A DNA stretch of 64,000 nucleotides from Novosphingobium sp. ZN18A2 (GTDB lineage Bacteria; Pseudomonadota; Alphaproteobacteria; Sphingomonadales; Sphingomonadaceae), in assembly GCF_036784765.1 (NCBI RefSeq), contig NZ_CP136651.1:2356001-2420000 (forward strand). Direction: 5' to 3'. The notes beneath the pieces are model-generated. The model was not told the origin of the DNA and did no database searches. It saw only the letters and a list, made by a program, of their open reading frames with translations. Positions 1-9,337 of this stretch are shown here, one piece after another. The position numbers and the translations under genes were made by a program. Position 1 is the first letter of the stretch. Each line of letters starts with the position of its first letter.

Positions 1-1948
1 ACGCGCCACCGGTGATGCGCCGGTCCGACGGATAGAACACGAAGCGGGACCGGTCGCCCAGCAAGGAAGGCCGATTGGACGTGCGCCAGCGGGCAAACGA
101 CCGGTTGTCGATAGGCAGGATGTCGTCGCGCGCGGCCTCCTGCCAGAAGTGCGCCTTCATCCTGGCGAGCTTTTCGGGATACTTTGCTGCCAGATCCTGC
201 GATTGCGAGAAATCGGTATTCAGGTCGTACAACTGCCACTTGCCTTCGGTAGGCAGGCCGCCAGGTCCGGCAAAATCCCACGGCGGACGCGTGGGCGTGG
301 TGTTCGCGAACCAGCCATCCTGATACCACGCCGCATTGCCCTGCATTTCGAACACCTGGCTGGTGCGCCGCGACGGGGCGTCCGGATGATTGAACGAATA
401 GGCCAGGCTGATCCCGTCCATGCGCTGCTGCTTGATGCCGTCCACACTGGTCGGGATCGGAATCCCGGCTGCTTCATACAGCGTCGGGGCAATGTCGCTC
501 ACATGGGCGAACTGAGGGCGAAGACCGCCTGGCGCCCTGATGCGTTTCGGCCAGGAAATAACCATTCCGTTGCGGATGCCGCCAAGGTGGGAGGCAACCT
601 GCTTGGTCCACTGGAACGGCGTATTCATCGCCCATGCCCAGCCAACCGGGTAGTTGTTGTAGTATTTGGGACCGCCAAGGTCCGGCATCGCCTTGATCAT
701 GGTGGCAAGATCGGCGCGGAAGCCATTGATCGATGCGATGTCGTTTATCGACCCTTCCGGACCGCCCTCGCCGCTCCCCCCGTTATCGCCCTGGATGTAG
801 ATGACGAGCGTATTGTCGAACTTCCCTTCCGCCTTGAGTTCACCGATCACGCGCCCGATCTGGTTGTCCGCATACGACAGCGCCGCCGCATAGACTTCCA
901 TCATGTGCGCATAGACCCGCTTGCGTTGGGGCGAGAGGGAATCCCAGGCGGGTATGCCCGCCGGCCGAGGGGAAAGGCGCGTGCCCTTCGGGACGACCCC
1001 AAGGGCGATCTGCCGGGCAAGCGTTTGCTCACGCATCTTGTCCCAGCCCATGTCGAACTTGCCCTTGAACTTCGCGATCCAGTCGGCTGGCGCGTGATGC
1101 GGGCTGTGCGATGTGCCGGGCGCGTAATAGAGCAGGAAAGGCTTGTCCGGTGACGCGGCATTTTCGGTCCGCAACCACGCAATCGCATGGTCTGCGAGAT
1201 CGTGATCGAGGATGTAATGGGGATCGTTGGCCGGTTTCTGCACCGGCGTGTGGTTTTCGAACAGCGAGGGATTCCACTGGTTGGTGGCACCGCCCATGAA
1301 ACCGTAGAAATAATCGAAACCAAGACCGTTGGGCCATCGGTCGAATGGCCCCACCGCGCTCTGTTCCCATTCGGGCGTGTTGTGGTTCTTGCCGAACCAC
1401 GACGTGGCATAGCCGTTGTCGCGGAACACCTCACCGATGGTCGCCGCGCTCTTGGGCAGGACTGTGCTGTATCCCGGGTATCCGGTTCCCATCTCCGTGA
1501 TGGCCCCGAACCCGACCGTATGCGGCTCGCGCCCGGTCAGCAGCGAGGCGCGGGTCGGCGCACAAAGGGCTGTGGTATTGAACCGGTTATAACGCTCACC
1601 GACCTTTGCCAGCGCGTCGAACGTCGCCGTCGGAACGGGGCCGCCGAACGTGCTGCTTGCGCCGAAGCCGACATCGTCGGTCATGATGAGCAGGATGTTC
1701 GGCGCTCCGGGCGGCGCCTTGGTGTCCATCTTGTAATACGGAGCAGACGAAGTCTGGATGGTCCGTCCAATGGTGCCGTGCCATGTTTCTCCAGGGCGTG
1801 GCAGCACCGTCGACGGGCGCCAGACGCTGCGATCGACGCCTTGCTGCCGCGCCTGATCCCCCGCCGCACCAGTATGCTGCGCGGATGCCGTGGCGGCGGC
1901 GACGAGCGCGAGCCCTGTCGCCGCCAGGATGCGAGGGAGCATCCGCAT
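1..1948 (-). CDS. Arylsulfatase, exported (3' end outside the window)
   Basis: Read on the minus strand, the frame begins MRMLPRILAATGLALVAAA, a signal peptide ending near ASA-Q, followed by the sulfatase core. PNILLIMTDDVGF supplies metal-binding aspartates near residue 90. ALCAPTRASLLTGR carries the Cys converted to formylglycine (about residue 129). GKNHNTP, HSPHHAPADW and QGDNGGSGEGG follow as further active-site and metal-site segments. About 649 codons are visible and the C-terminus runs off the left edge. The start codon overlaps the TGA of the upstream TonB receptor gene by one base (TGATG), so the two are translationally coupled. It is a paralogue of the sulfatase at 4342-6675. It should hydrolyse sulfate esters in the periplasm; the substrate is not visible. 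Confidence 0.93.
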   Translation of the reverse strand, partial: MRMLPRILAATGLALVAAATASAQHTGAAGDQARQQGVDRSVWRPSTVLPRPGETWHGTIGRTIQTSSAPYYKMDTKAPPGAPNILLIMTDDVGFGASSTFGGPVPTATFDALAKVGERYNRFNTTALCAPTRASLLTGREPHTVGFGAITEMGTGYPGYSTVLPKSAATIGEVFRDNGYATSWFGKNHNTPEWEQSAVGPFDRWPNGLGFDYFYGFMGGATNQWNPSLFENHTPVQKPANDPHYILDHDLADHAIAWLRTENAASPDKPFLLYYAPGTSHSPHHAPADWIAKFKGKFDMGWDKMREQTLARQIALGVVPKGTRLSPRPAGIPAWDSLSPQRKRVYAHMMEVYAAALSYADNQIGRVIGELKAEGKFDNTLVIYIQGDNGGSGEGGPEGSINDIASINGFRADLATMIKAMPDLGGPKYYNNYPVGWAWAMNTPFQWTKQVASHLGGIRNGMVISWPKRIRAPGGLRPQFAHVSDIAPTLYEAAGIPIPTSVDGIKQQRMDGISLAYSFNHPDAPSRRTSQVFEMQGNAAWYQDGWFANTTPTRPPWDFAGPGGLPTEGKWQLYDLNTDFSQSQDLAAKYPEKLARMKAHFWQEAARDDILPIDNRSFARWRTSNRPSLLGDRSRFVFYPSDRRITGGA

Positions 1949-4311
1949 CAGAAGTTGCGGCGCAGGCTGAGCGACCACTGGCGCGGTGCCGCGACCTGAC
2001 CGGTTGTGATCCCGATCGGCAGCCGTATCTTGTTGAGATAGTAGAACTTGTTCGTCAGGTTCGTCACCGCCGCGGCAACTTCCCAATCGTCATCGGCCGA
2101 ACGCCACGTGATACGCGCGTTGAAAACCGAATAGGGATCGACCAGGCCAAGCGGATTGTTGTCAACGTTGATGAAGAACGACGACTGGTAGGCAAAGTCG
2201 AGACGCGGCGTAATGCTGCCCAGATCGCCCAGTTCGGCACGATATTGCGCACCCGCGCTCACCTTCCATTTGGTGATATAGGGCGCGACGTTGTCGAGCG
2301 TGATGCCCCGGAACGTCGCTCCGGCAGCCGACACGGATTTCAGCTTGAAATCGAGGTAACTGGCCGAACCGTCGAATTCGAACCCGCCGAGGCGCGCATT
2401 CAACTCTGCCTCTACGCCGCTGAGGCGGGCATCGCCGGCATTCGTGGGCGTGGCATTCTGCGGGCTGATCACCACTCCGTTGACGACCGTAGGCGCGTTG
2501 TTTGTGAAGATGATGTTCTTGTAGTCGTTGATGAAGCCGGCCAGGTTGAAACGCACGGCACGGTCGAACAGCGTGGTCTTCAAACCAGCTTCATAGGCTG
2601 TGAGCGTTTCCGGGTTGAACGGCAGGACTTGCTGCGAAACGAACGGCCTCGGGTTGATGCCGCCCCCGCGATAGCCGGTGGAAATCTGTGCATATCCCAT
2701 TACGGCAGGGCTGAACTGGTAGGAAAGATTGGCGCGGTAGTCCCAGCGGCTTCCCGAATAACGGCCAACGTCCCCGTCGATAGCCGCCTGTGCGGTATAG
2801 CTGGTTTGCGATGTGTCGAACGGGTTCAGACGGCGGAAATAATAATCCTTCTTGTCGCTGGTGTACCGCAGCCCGCCGGTCAGCGTCAGTGCATCGGTCA
2901 GATGGAATTCGCCGTGTACGAATCCGGAAATGCTGCGCGAAGGTATGCGGTCGTTCGAATAGAAGGCGGATTCGAACGGCGCGCCGGGGGCGATGATGTC
3001 TCCGCCTTCGATGTAAGCCGTCGATTTGTAGTAGAACGCGCCAACGGTCCAGTCGAGCAAGTGATTGAAACTGGACCCGTTAAGCCGGGCTTCCTGGGTG
3101 AATTGCTCGAACGAATTGGTAAAGGTTGAGGTGTTGATGCCAAACGGCGTCGTATCGAAATCGGTGCTGTAGCGTCCGGACAGGTCCATGTAGGCGGTGA
3201 TCAGTTTCAGTGCCAGGTTGTCGGCAAGATCGATATCGACCGTTCCCGACACGTCCCAGGCACGAAGCCGGGTGTTCGGAGTCCACATGGTGGCCGGATG
3301 CGATCCGGCCTTGTCGGTGAACGCAGGCGTTTCGTAACTTGAATAGTTGGAATACTCGTTCGGCGGCGTCAAAAACGTCGAAAGGTCCGGCACGCCCGGC
3401 GTGAGAAGCCCCGGCGTTGCCAGATTGATCAATTTGGTCGCCGACGGCTCTGAATCGTCCACCAGCTTGCTTGCAGCGATGTTCACTTCGACAGAATCGC
3501 TGGCTTTCCAGCGCAGCGCGAGGCGCCCCGCGGTATAGTCCTTGCCGCCTTCGTGACCGATCACGCAATTGGTGCCCCCGGCCGCAGTCGACGGAATCCC
3601 GGCGGCATTGCCGGGGTTGCGGCAGCCATAGTCATACCGCGTGAGATAACCGTCCTGATGCCGCGTCACGCCCGAAAACCGGACCCACAACTGGTCCGGA
3701 ACAAGCGCGATGTCAGCCACGCCGCGCATATCCATGCGATCACGCGATCCGGTTGTGGCTTCAAGGAAACTGCCGCCGGAACCCGGCTTGCGCGTATAAA
3801 GCTTGACCGCGCCGCCGATGGAATTCTTGCCGGCCAGTGTGCCCTGCGGACCGCGCAGGATTTCCACCCGGTCCAGATCCAGCAGATCAAGCTGCGCACC
3901 GAAGATGGCGCCGTGATAAACGTCGTCAACGTAAAGCCCGACGCCCGGTTCAAAGGCAAAGTTGGAATCGTACTGGCCAACGCCGCGGATGAAGATCGCC
4001 GCGCCCGGGCCATAGGCTGAACCGGTCGGCTTCATGACAACGTTCGGTGCGCTGTCCGTAAGATCGGTAATCGTCTCGTAGCTTTTCTGCTCAAGCGTCT
4101 GGGAATTGAACGCCGAAACCGCCAGTGGCGTTTCCTGCAGGTTCTGGGACCGGAACTGCGCTGTAACGACGATTACATTGGAGTCGTCGGCAGCATCGGC
4201 GGCGGCTCCGGCCTGCGTGGCCGCTTGCGTCGAAGGTTGTTCCTGCGCAACCGCAGGCGTAGCGAAAGCGATCGCAGAAATCGCTGCGCCGCTCATCAGA
4301 ATCATCCTCAT
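1948..4311 (-). CDS. TonB-dependent outer-membrane receptor
   Basis: 787 residues with an N-terminal signal peptide (MRMILMSGAAISAIAFATPAVAQ). A plug domain follows: SNVIVVTAQFRSQNLQETPL, then IFIRGVGQY, and DRVEILRGPQGTLAGKNSIGG, the typical end of the plug. A long 22-strand-type barrel ends in an aromatic residue (LSLRRNF). It lies 30 bp downstream of one sulfatase gene and is fused by a one-base stop/start overlap to another. The natural inference is that it imports a sulfated compound or its desulfated product. Sphingomonads often pair such receptors with degradative enzymes. The ligand is unknown. Confidence 0.93.
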   Translation of the reverse strand: MRMILMSGAAISAIAFATPAVAQEQPSTQAATQAGAAADAADDSNVIVVTAQFRSQNLQETPLAVSAFNSQTLEQKSYETITDLTDSAPNVVMKPTGSAYGPGAAIFIRGVGQYDSNFAFEPGVGLYVDDVYHGAIFGAQLDLLDLDRVEILRGPQGTLAGKNSIGGAVKLYTRKPGSGGSFLEATTGSRDRMDMRGVADIALVPDQLWVRFSGVTRHQDGYLTRYDYGCRNPGNAAGIPSTAAGGTNCVIGHEGGKDYTAGRLALRWKASDSVEVNIAASKLVDDSEPSATKLINLATPGLLTPGVPDLSTFLTPPNEYSNYSSYETPAFTDKAGSHPATMWTPNTRLRAWDVSGTVDIDLADNLALKLITAYMDLSGRYSTDFDTTPFGINTSTFTNSFEQFTQEARLNGSSFNHLLDWTVGAFYYKSTAYIEGGDIIAPGAPFESAFYSNDRIPSRSISGFVHGEFHLTDALTLTGGLRYTSDKKDYYFRRLNPFDTSQTSYTAQAAIDGDVGRYSGSRWDYRANLSYQFSPAVMGYAQISTGYRGGGINPRPFVSQQVLPFNPETLTAYEAGLKTTLFDRAVRFNLAGFINDYKNIIFTNNAPTVVNGVVISPQNATPTNAGDARLSGVEAELNARLGGFEFDGSASYLDFKLKSVSAAGATFRGITLDNVAPYITKWKVSAGAQYRAELGDLGSITPRLDFAYQSSFFINVDNNPLGLVDPYSVFNARITWRSADDDWEVAAAVTNLTNKFYYLNKIRLPIGITTGQVAAPRQWSLSLRRNF

Positions 4312-4341
4312 TTCTCTCTCCCAATTCCCTGTGATTGCTGG

Positions 4342-6675
4342 TTATTCGGTATCGACGTCGAGCGAGGTCAGTGTCGCTCCGCTCAACGGGCCACGCTGTT
4401 GTCCCGCGAAAAGAAGCCCCAGTCCGTCGCGGCCCACATAGGTGTATCCAAACACCCGGTAGGTGACCGGAACGGATGCACTCGCCACTGGCTGTCCATC
4501 GATTTCCATCTTCAATACCGAAGCGCGCGCGCCCGCCGCATCGTCTGGCTGGAAATGCACGGAAACTGTGTGTTTGCCGGTATCGAGCGGCCGATCCGAT
4601 CCCAGGATCACGCGCTCCTTGTCCCGGCCGGTCGGATTGTAGAAAAACCGCGGGAAGCCGTTTTCGAGCGAGAAACCGAAACCGCTCGAATGATTGCCTC
4701 CGATGGCGATCGGGCCGCGCGCCTCATCGCTTCCCACCACAAGGTGCGCGGTTAGCGTCCACCCCCGGGAAATCGATGGGAACGAATTTTCCGGATAACG
4801 GGTATCGCCCGGATAATAGGTAAAGTGCGTTCGCCCGGCCAGAAGGCTTGGACGATTGGACGGCGCGAACCGCGTCATCAGGTTGGCGCCAAGCGGATAG
4901 ACGTGGAATTTGGTCGCCGCCGCGTCGAAGTCCTTTTTCAGTTCCGCCAGCTTCTTCGGATCCTGCGCCGCGAGGTCGTGCGACTGGCTGTAGTCATCGC
5001 GCAGATTGAACAACTGCCACTTGAACTTATACGGATCGACCGGCGGGTGCTTGCGGTCCCACGGCGCGATTTCGGGGATCGTGTTGGCGAACCAGCCGTC
5101 CTTGTAATAGCCGCGATTCCCCAGCATCTCGAAATACTGCTGACGATGCCGTTCGGGCGCATTCGGGGCGTTGAACGAATAGACAAGGCTCGTCCCGTCA
5201 ATCGGCTGTTGGACCACACCGTCGACCTTGGCGGGCGGCGTTATGCCCGCCGCTTCGTATATCGTCGGCGCGATATCGATGATATGACTGAACTGGGTGC
5301 GAAGACCGTCATGCTGCTTGATCCGGTCGGGCCAGGAAATAACCATGCCATCGCGCAGACCGCCCAGGTGCGATGCAATTTCCTTGCCCCACTGGAAGGG
5401 CGTGTTTGTAGCCCAGCCCCAGGCGGCGGGATAATTTCCGAATCCCAGCGGGCCGCCATGAATGTCGAGTGTTTTTGCGAGTTCGGCCTGGGTCGGCTCT
5501 ATACCCAGAAGACTGGCCATTTCATCATTCGCACCGTTGAGGCTTTCGTCGCTGGCGCCGTTGTCCCCCTGGATGAAGATGATCAGGGTGTTATCGAACT
5601 GGCCGCTTTTCTTGAGCCAGTCGACCACGCGGCCGATCTGGTAATCGCATTGGGCAAGCTGTGCCGCGGCGACTTCCATCATCCGCGCGGCAACATGCTG
5701 TTCTTCCGGCGTAAGGCTGTCCCAGGCAGGAAGCCCTTTGGGTCGCGCTGTCAGAACGGCATTGGCGGGAATGATGCCCAGCTTCTTCTGTCGCTCGAAC
5801 GTCTGCTCGCGCAGTTTGTCCCACCCCATGTCGAACTTGCCCTTGAACCGGGCGATCCAGTCTGCAGGCGCCTGGTGCGGGGAATGAACGGTGCCGGGCG
5901 CCCAATAGGCGAAGAACGGCTTGTTTGGACGAACGGTGTGCTGGACCTGCAACCAGTGCAGAAGGTGATCCGAAAAGTCCCGGTCGAGATTGTAGGCAGG
6001 ATCGTTTTCCGGTGCCTCTATCGGATTTCGATTTTCGACCAGTTGGGGGTTGAACTGGTCCGACATCGCGGAATTGAAGCCATAGAAGTAATCGAAGCCC
6101 ATGGCATTGGGCCAATGATTGAACGGTCCCGTGGGGCCGGTCTCCCAGACCGGCGTATTATGGTTCTTGCCGATAAATGCGGTCGCATACCCATTCATCT
6201 GCATCACGCGGCCGATAGTCGCGGCGCTGGCGGGCATGACCGAGGTGTAGCCCTTCTGATCCGTTGCGAGGTTGCTGATCGCCCCGGATGCCACCGCGTG
6301 ATGGTTCCGCCCGGTCAGCAGGGCCGCCCGCGTGGGCGAACACATCGCGGTTGTATAGAACGCGTTATACTTGATGCCCTCCTTGGCGAGAGCATCGAAC
6401 GTGGGTGTAGGAATCGCGCCGCCATATGCGGTCGAGGCCGAGAATCCCACGTCGTCGGTCATGATGAGCAGCACGTTGGGCGCGCCGCGCGGAGCCTCTG
6501 GCGGATTTGGATAATAGCGCCACTGGTGGGGCGCCTGTTCCGTGGCAGGGGCGGAGTTGTCGGCCGACTTGGCCAGGGCGGACGGGATGCCGCACAATGT
6601 AAGGGAGAGACCGCCGCTAACCAGGGCAGTTGCGGCAAGCGCGCGTGCGAGGGTGGTACGACACCTGGTCTTCAT
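4342..6675 (-). CDS. Arylsulfatase, exported, full length
   Basis: 777 residues from the ATG at 6675, which has a GGGAGAGAAC ribosome-binding site just upstream; a longer reading without one was rejected. There is a signal peptide with Ala cleavage near residue 35. NVLLIMTDDVGF (about 67-78) gives metal aspartates and MCSPTRAALLTGR has the formylglycine Cys at about 112. GKNHNTP, HSPHQAPADW and GDNGAS follow. The last roughly 150 residues form a beta-rich module (FSLENGFPRFFYNPTGRDKE) seen in long arylsulfatases. It is first in the operon sulfatase-TonB receptor-sulfatase and divergent from the LysR gene at 6888. The substrate is unknown. Confidence 0.94.
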   Translation of the reverse strand: MKTRCRTTLARALAATALVSGGLSLTLCGIPSALAKSADNSAPATEQAPHQWRYYPNPPEAPRGAPNVLLIMTDDVGFSASTAYGGAIPTPTFDALAKEGIKYNAFYTTAMCSPTRAALLTGRNHHAVASGAISNLATDQKGYTSVMPASAATIGRVMQMNGYATAFIGKNHNTPVWETGPTGPFNHWPNAMGFDYFYGFNSAMSDQFNPQLVENRNPIEAPENDPAYNLDRDFSDHLLHWLQVQHTVRPNKPFFAYWAPGTVHSPHQAPADWIARFKGKFDMGWDKLREQTFERQKKLGIIPANAVLTARPKGLPAWDSLTPEEQHVAARMMEVAAAQLAQCDYQIGRVVDWLKKSGQFDNTLIIFIQGDNGASDESLNGANDEMASLLGIEPTQAELAKTLDIHGGPLGFGNYPAAWGWATNTPFQWGKEIASHLGGLRDGMVISWPDRIKQHDGLRTQFSHIIDIAPTIYEAAGITPPAKVDGVVQQPIDGTSLVYSFNAPNAPERHRQQYFEMLGNRGYYKDGWFANTIPEIAPWDRKHPPVDPYKFKWQLFNLRDDYSQSHDLAAQDPKKLAELKKDFDAAATKFHVYPLGANLMTRFAPSNRPSLLAGRTHFTYYPGDTRYPENSFPSISRGWTLTAHLVVGSDEARGPIAIGGNHSSGFGFSLENGFPRFFYNPTGRDKERVILGSDRPLDTGKHTVSVHFQPDDAAGARASVLKMEIDGQPVASASVPVTYRVFGYTYVGRDGLGLLFAGQQRGPLSGATLTSLDVDTE

Positions 6676-6852
6676 CCGTTCTCTCCCAGCAAGGGGGAAA
6701 GGACGGCTGTTTCGGCCCCTTTGCTTCCCCCCGACATTTTCAATTCGGGGTCGTTCAGCGCCGCCCCACCCCTGGTGCAATGCCCGTCGCGGCCTTGCCC
6801 AAGGTGAGAGAAAACTGCGTATTTGGCGCTTGCGCAGCAAGAGAGTGAGCGG

Positions 6853-6867
6853 TTATCAGGGGTATAA
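6853..6867. promoter_or_regulatory. Candidate LysR-type operator
   Basis: TTAT-N7-ATAA is a dyad in the 212-bp gap between the divergent sulfatase operon and the LysR gene, 20 bp before the LysR start. It fits the T-N11-A pattern expected for LysR-family regulators (inner T at 6854, A at 6866). Binding by the adjacent regulator is inferred from position only. Confidence 0.35.
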
Positions 6868-6887
6868 GAAAAAGGTTATAGGTTGGG

Positions 6888-7772
6888 ATGCCCACACTCA
6901 GACAACTCGAGGTTTTCATCGAGGCTGCCGGCGATTGCAGCTTCCGTGTGACCGCAGATCGCCTCGGCATCAGTCAGCCGGCGATAAGCAGCCAGATCAA
7001 GGCCTTGGAGCATGATCTCGGCTATGCCCTCTTCATCCGCAGGCAAGGTCGCAACCCGATCCTGACCGGACAGGCTATCGAGTTGCTGCCGCGCGCCAAG
7101 GAGGTGCTCGAAAAGAGCCGCGCGTTCGTGCCCGTTTCCCACCGTGACCGGCGACCGGGCAAGATCAGCCTGGTTGCATCGATCCGGAATTTCCTGCTCG
7201 ACACGAAATTGAAGCCACTTCTGCCGGATTTCCTCAGTGCGCATCCCGAAATCGATCTGGAGATACGCCAGGCGGAGAGCACGAGAGACCTTTTCGACGC
7301 ATTCAATTCAGGTCAATGCGACATCGCGATCTATCGTGGCACTTTCCTGCCGAACGTGCAGGGCCGTGTAGAGATTCTCTCGCACGCCAACGTAACGCTT
7401 TACGCAAGCCGGCCGATCGCGGAATCGCTCGAAAGCGGCGAATTGACCATGGATACCGTGCCGTTCGTCCTGCCGCGACAGGATACCGAAGTGTTCCGCC
7501 TGCTCGGCCAGGCACTCGAAGCGGCCGGGATCGTGCCGCGGCAAATCGCCGGGTACACCCAGTTTCCGGAAGTGCTTGCCGAATGGGTCATCGAAGGACG
7601 CGGGATCAGCCCGCTGTTTGAAGATCATCTCAAGCGCGAAATCGAATCTGGCAAGGTTCGCGCGATAGGCGCGCCGATTTATCGCGTCGACACTGTGATG
7701 GTCTTGCGCAACCATGCCTTGCGTCCCGAAGCCGCCCCCTTTCTCGATCTTGTCCGTTCCGCATTGGCATGA
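6888..7772 (+). CDS. LysR-family transcriptional regulator
   Basis: 294 residues. Residues 1-60 carry the winged helix-turn-helix: LRQLEVFIEAAGDCSFRVTA, then DRLGISQPAISSQIKALE, the recognition helix being GISQPAISSQI. The remainder is the two-lobed periplasmic-binding-protein-like effector domain (KISLVASIRNFLLDTKL onward). It is transcribed away from the sulfatase/TonB operon and is followed 10 bp later by an MFS transporter, so it probably controls one or both flanking units in response to a small, perhaps aromatic, effector. Confidence 0.9.
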   Translation: MPTLRQLEVFIEAAGDCSFRVTADRLGISQPAISSQIKALEHDLGYALFIRRQGRNPILTGQAIELLPRAKEVLEKSRAFVPVSHRDRRPGKISLVASIRNFLLDTKLKPLLPDFLSAHPEIDLEIRQAESTRDLFDAFNSGQCDIAIYRGTFLPNVQGRVEILSHANVTLYASRPIAESLESGELTMDTVPFVLPRQDTEVFRLLGQALEAAGIVPRQIAGYTQFPEVLAEWVIEGRGISPLFEDHLKREIESGKVRAIGAPIYRVDTVMVLRNHALRPEAAPFLDLVRSALA

Positions 7773-7782
7773 CGTCTTGCGA

Positions 7783-9162
7783 ATGACCTCCGGCCATCCC
7801 CACACACGCTCCAGCCCGTCCGTGAAAGCCGGGCACATAGACGTTGGGCTCCTGATCGATTCCGCAGGCCTGAACCCGTTAAGCAAGCTTGTTCTGGCAT
7901 TGGCTTGCCTCACCAGCTTCATGGAGGGTCTGGACCTAAGCGTCATCAGCTACGTTGCGCCCTACATTCGCGACGACCTCAAGTTGCCTGCGCAGTCCTT
8001 GGGAAACGTCTTTTCGGCATCTGTCTTGGGCATGCTGATTGGCGGACTGGCAATCTCACCGCTCGGCGACAGATTCGGACGAAGGCCGGTCATCGTATTC
8101 GCCGGTTGCGCCTTCGCGCTGATGAGCGTGCTACAGGTATCGACCGCATCATATGTTTACCTACTGGGGGTGCGTTTCTTCCTGGGCCTTTCGGTCGGGG
8201 CGATCGGTCCGCTGTTGACCGCACTGGCGATCGAGTATGCGCCGCAAAACCTGAAGATACGGTTCGTCGGCTTCATGGTCATGTCCTATTCGCTCGGCGC
8301 GGCGGCATCGGGCCCGCTGACGGCCGCGATCGCACCTGAACTGGGCTGGCGCGCGGTCTTTGTCGTCAATGGTCTGCTGACTGCCGCGGCAGCCGTTGCC
8401 CTGCTGCGCTTCTTGCCAGAATCCATCCGGTTCATGGTCCACAGCCAGGCTCCGGCGTCCGTCATCGCCAGCCTTGTGAACAGGCTCGCCCCTGCAACAC
8501 GCGCAAGCGAAGCGGACAGGTTTGTCGTATGCGACGAGCGTCGCGACCACGACGGCGCCCGGATCACCGACCTTCTGGCCGGGGATCTCAGGTTCGTTAC
8601 TCCCATGCTTTGGCTGGGATGTGCCGCAAGCGCGATGGCGATCTATTTCAATGCCAGTTGGGGGCCCATCATCTACGAAGGCCTGTCGATCGAACGGAAT
8701 GCGGCCGCAATATTCAGTTCGGCAGCCAGCCTTTCAGGAGCAATAGCAGGCTTGGCGACAACGCACCTGATCGATCGACGGGGAGTTGTGAGCGCCATAT
8801 GGTTTCCGCTTAGTGCGGTGCCGTTGTTGCTTGTTGCCGGTAGCGGCATGTTGCCTCCGGAATACGTGATCGCCTTCGCGGTCCCCGCATCCGTGCTACT
8901 GATTGCCGGCCACTTTGGCATGATCTCGATCATCGGCACTTACTATCCGACTGCCATGAGAGTTCGCGGCATCGCGTGGGCCACATCTATCGCCAAAGTC
9001 GGTGGCGCCACCGGTCCCGCAATCGGCGGCAATGTCATGGCAGCGGGTATCCCGCTGACAAGCAGTTATCTTTTGCTTGCCGTTTGTCCGATAGTCGTCG
9101 CCCTGTCGCTACTCGCGATCGCACATCGCACTGCAATGTCCTCAACAAGGCTTACGCAATAA
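7783..9162 (+). CDS. MFS transporter, aromatic-acid/H+ symporter type
   Basis: 459 residues from the ATG at 7783, 10 bp after the LysR stop; an upstream start overlapping lysR is possible but would add a non-membrane segment. About 12 hydrophobic helices are visible. MEGLDLSVISYVAPYI in helix 1 and SPLGDRFGRRPVIVF in loop 2-3 (the MFS signature) match the aromatic acid:H+ symporter family that includes PcaK and BenK. Together with two arylsulfatases this suggests uptake of an aromatic acid released after desulfation, which is an inference. It converges on the gene ending at 9338. Confidence 0.88.
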   Translation: MTSGHPHTRSSPSVKAGHIDVGLLIDSAGLNPLSKLVLALACLTSFMEGLDLSVISYVAPYIRDDLKLPAQSLGNVFSASVLGMLIGGLAISPLGDRFGRRPVIVFAGCAFALMSVLQVSTASYVYLLGVRFFLGLSVGAIGPLLTALAIEYAPQNLKIRFVGFMVMSYSLGAAASGPLTAAIAPELGWRAVFVVNGLLTAAAAVALLRFLPESIRFMVHSQAPASVIASLVNRLAPATRASEADRFVVCDERRDHDGARITDLLAGDLRFVTPMLWLGCAASAMAIYFNASWGPIIYEGLSIERNAAAIFSSAASLSGAIAGLATTHLIDRRGVVSAIWFPLSAVPLLLVAGSGMLPPEYVIAFAVPASVLLIAGHFGMISIIGTYYPTAMRVRGIAWATSIAKVGGATGPAIGGNVMAAGIPLTSSYLLLAVCPIVVALSLLAIAHRTAMSSTRLTQ

Positions 9163-9250
9163 CTCTTGGCTGCCGGTCCAATGCGAGCCGGTCCAAGACG
9201 TTGCGCAGGTTCGGCGCAAAACCGGACGCTGCACGTCACCTTGCGCGACC

Positions 9251-9309
9251 CGAAGGCTGGTCGGCCTTCGGCCAAGGTGCATGGCGAGGGAACCGGTCCC
9301 TCGCCATGC
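9251..9309. terminator. Two stacked hairpins between convergent genes
   Basis: cgaaggc (9251-9257) pairs with gccttcg (9264-9270). The second is a perfect 13-bp stem, gcatggcgaggga (9279-9291) with tccctcgccatgc (9297-9309), around a 5-nt loop. They lie between the 3' ends of the MFS gene and the gene ending at 9338, so they probably act as a two-way terminator. Confidence 0.75.
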
Positions 9310-9337
9310 AGCGGTTAGCGCAATTCGGATCATGTAA

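Noticed and set aside
149..1153. Long plus-strand open frame opposite the first sulfatase
   Set aside because: The minus-strand reading has a signal peptide and all sulfatase motifs; the plus frame is a high-GC shadow without recognisable domains.
1783..3129. 448-codon plus-strand open frame opposite the TonB receptor
   Set aside because: Shadow of the real receptor gene; Arg-rich text with no motif.
4825..6807. 660-codon plus-strand open frame
   Set aside because: Lies opposite the complete sulfatase gene and has no motif, signal or ribosome-binding site.
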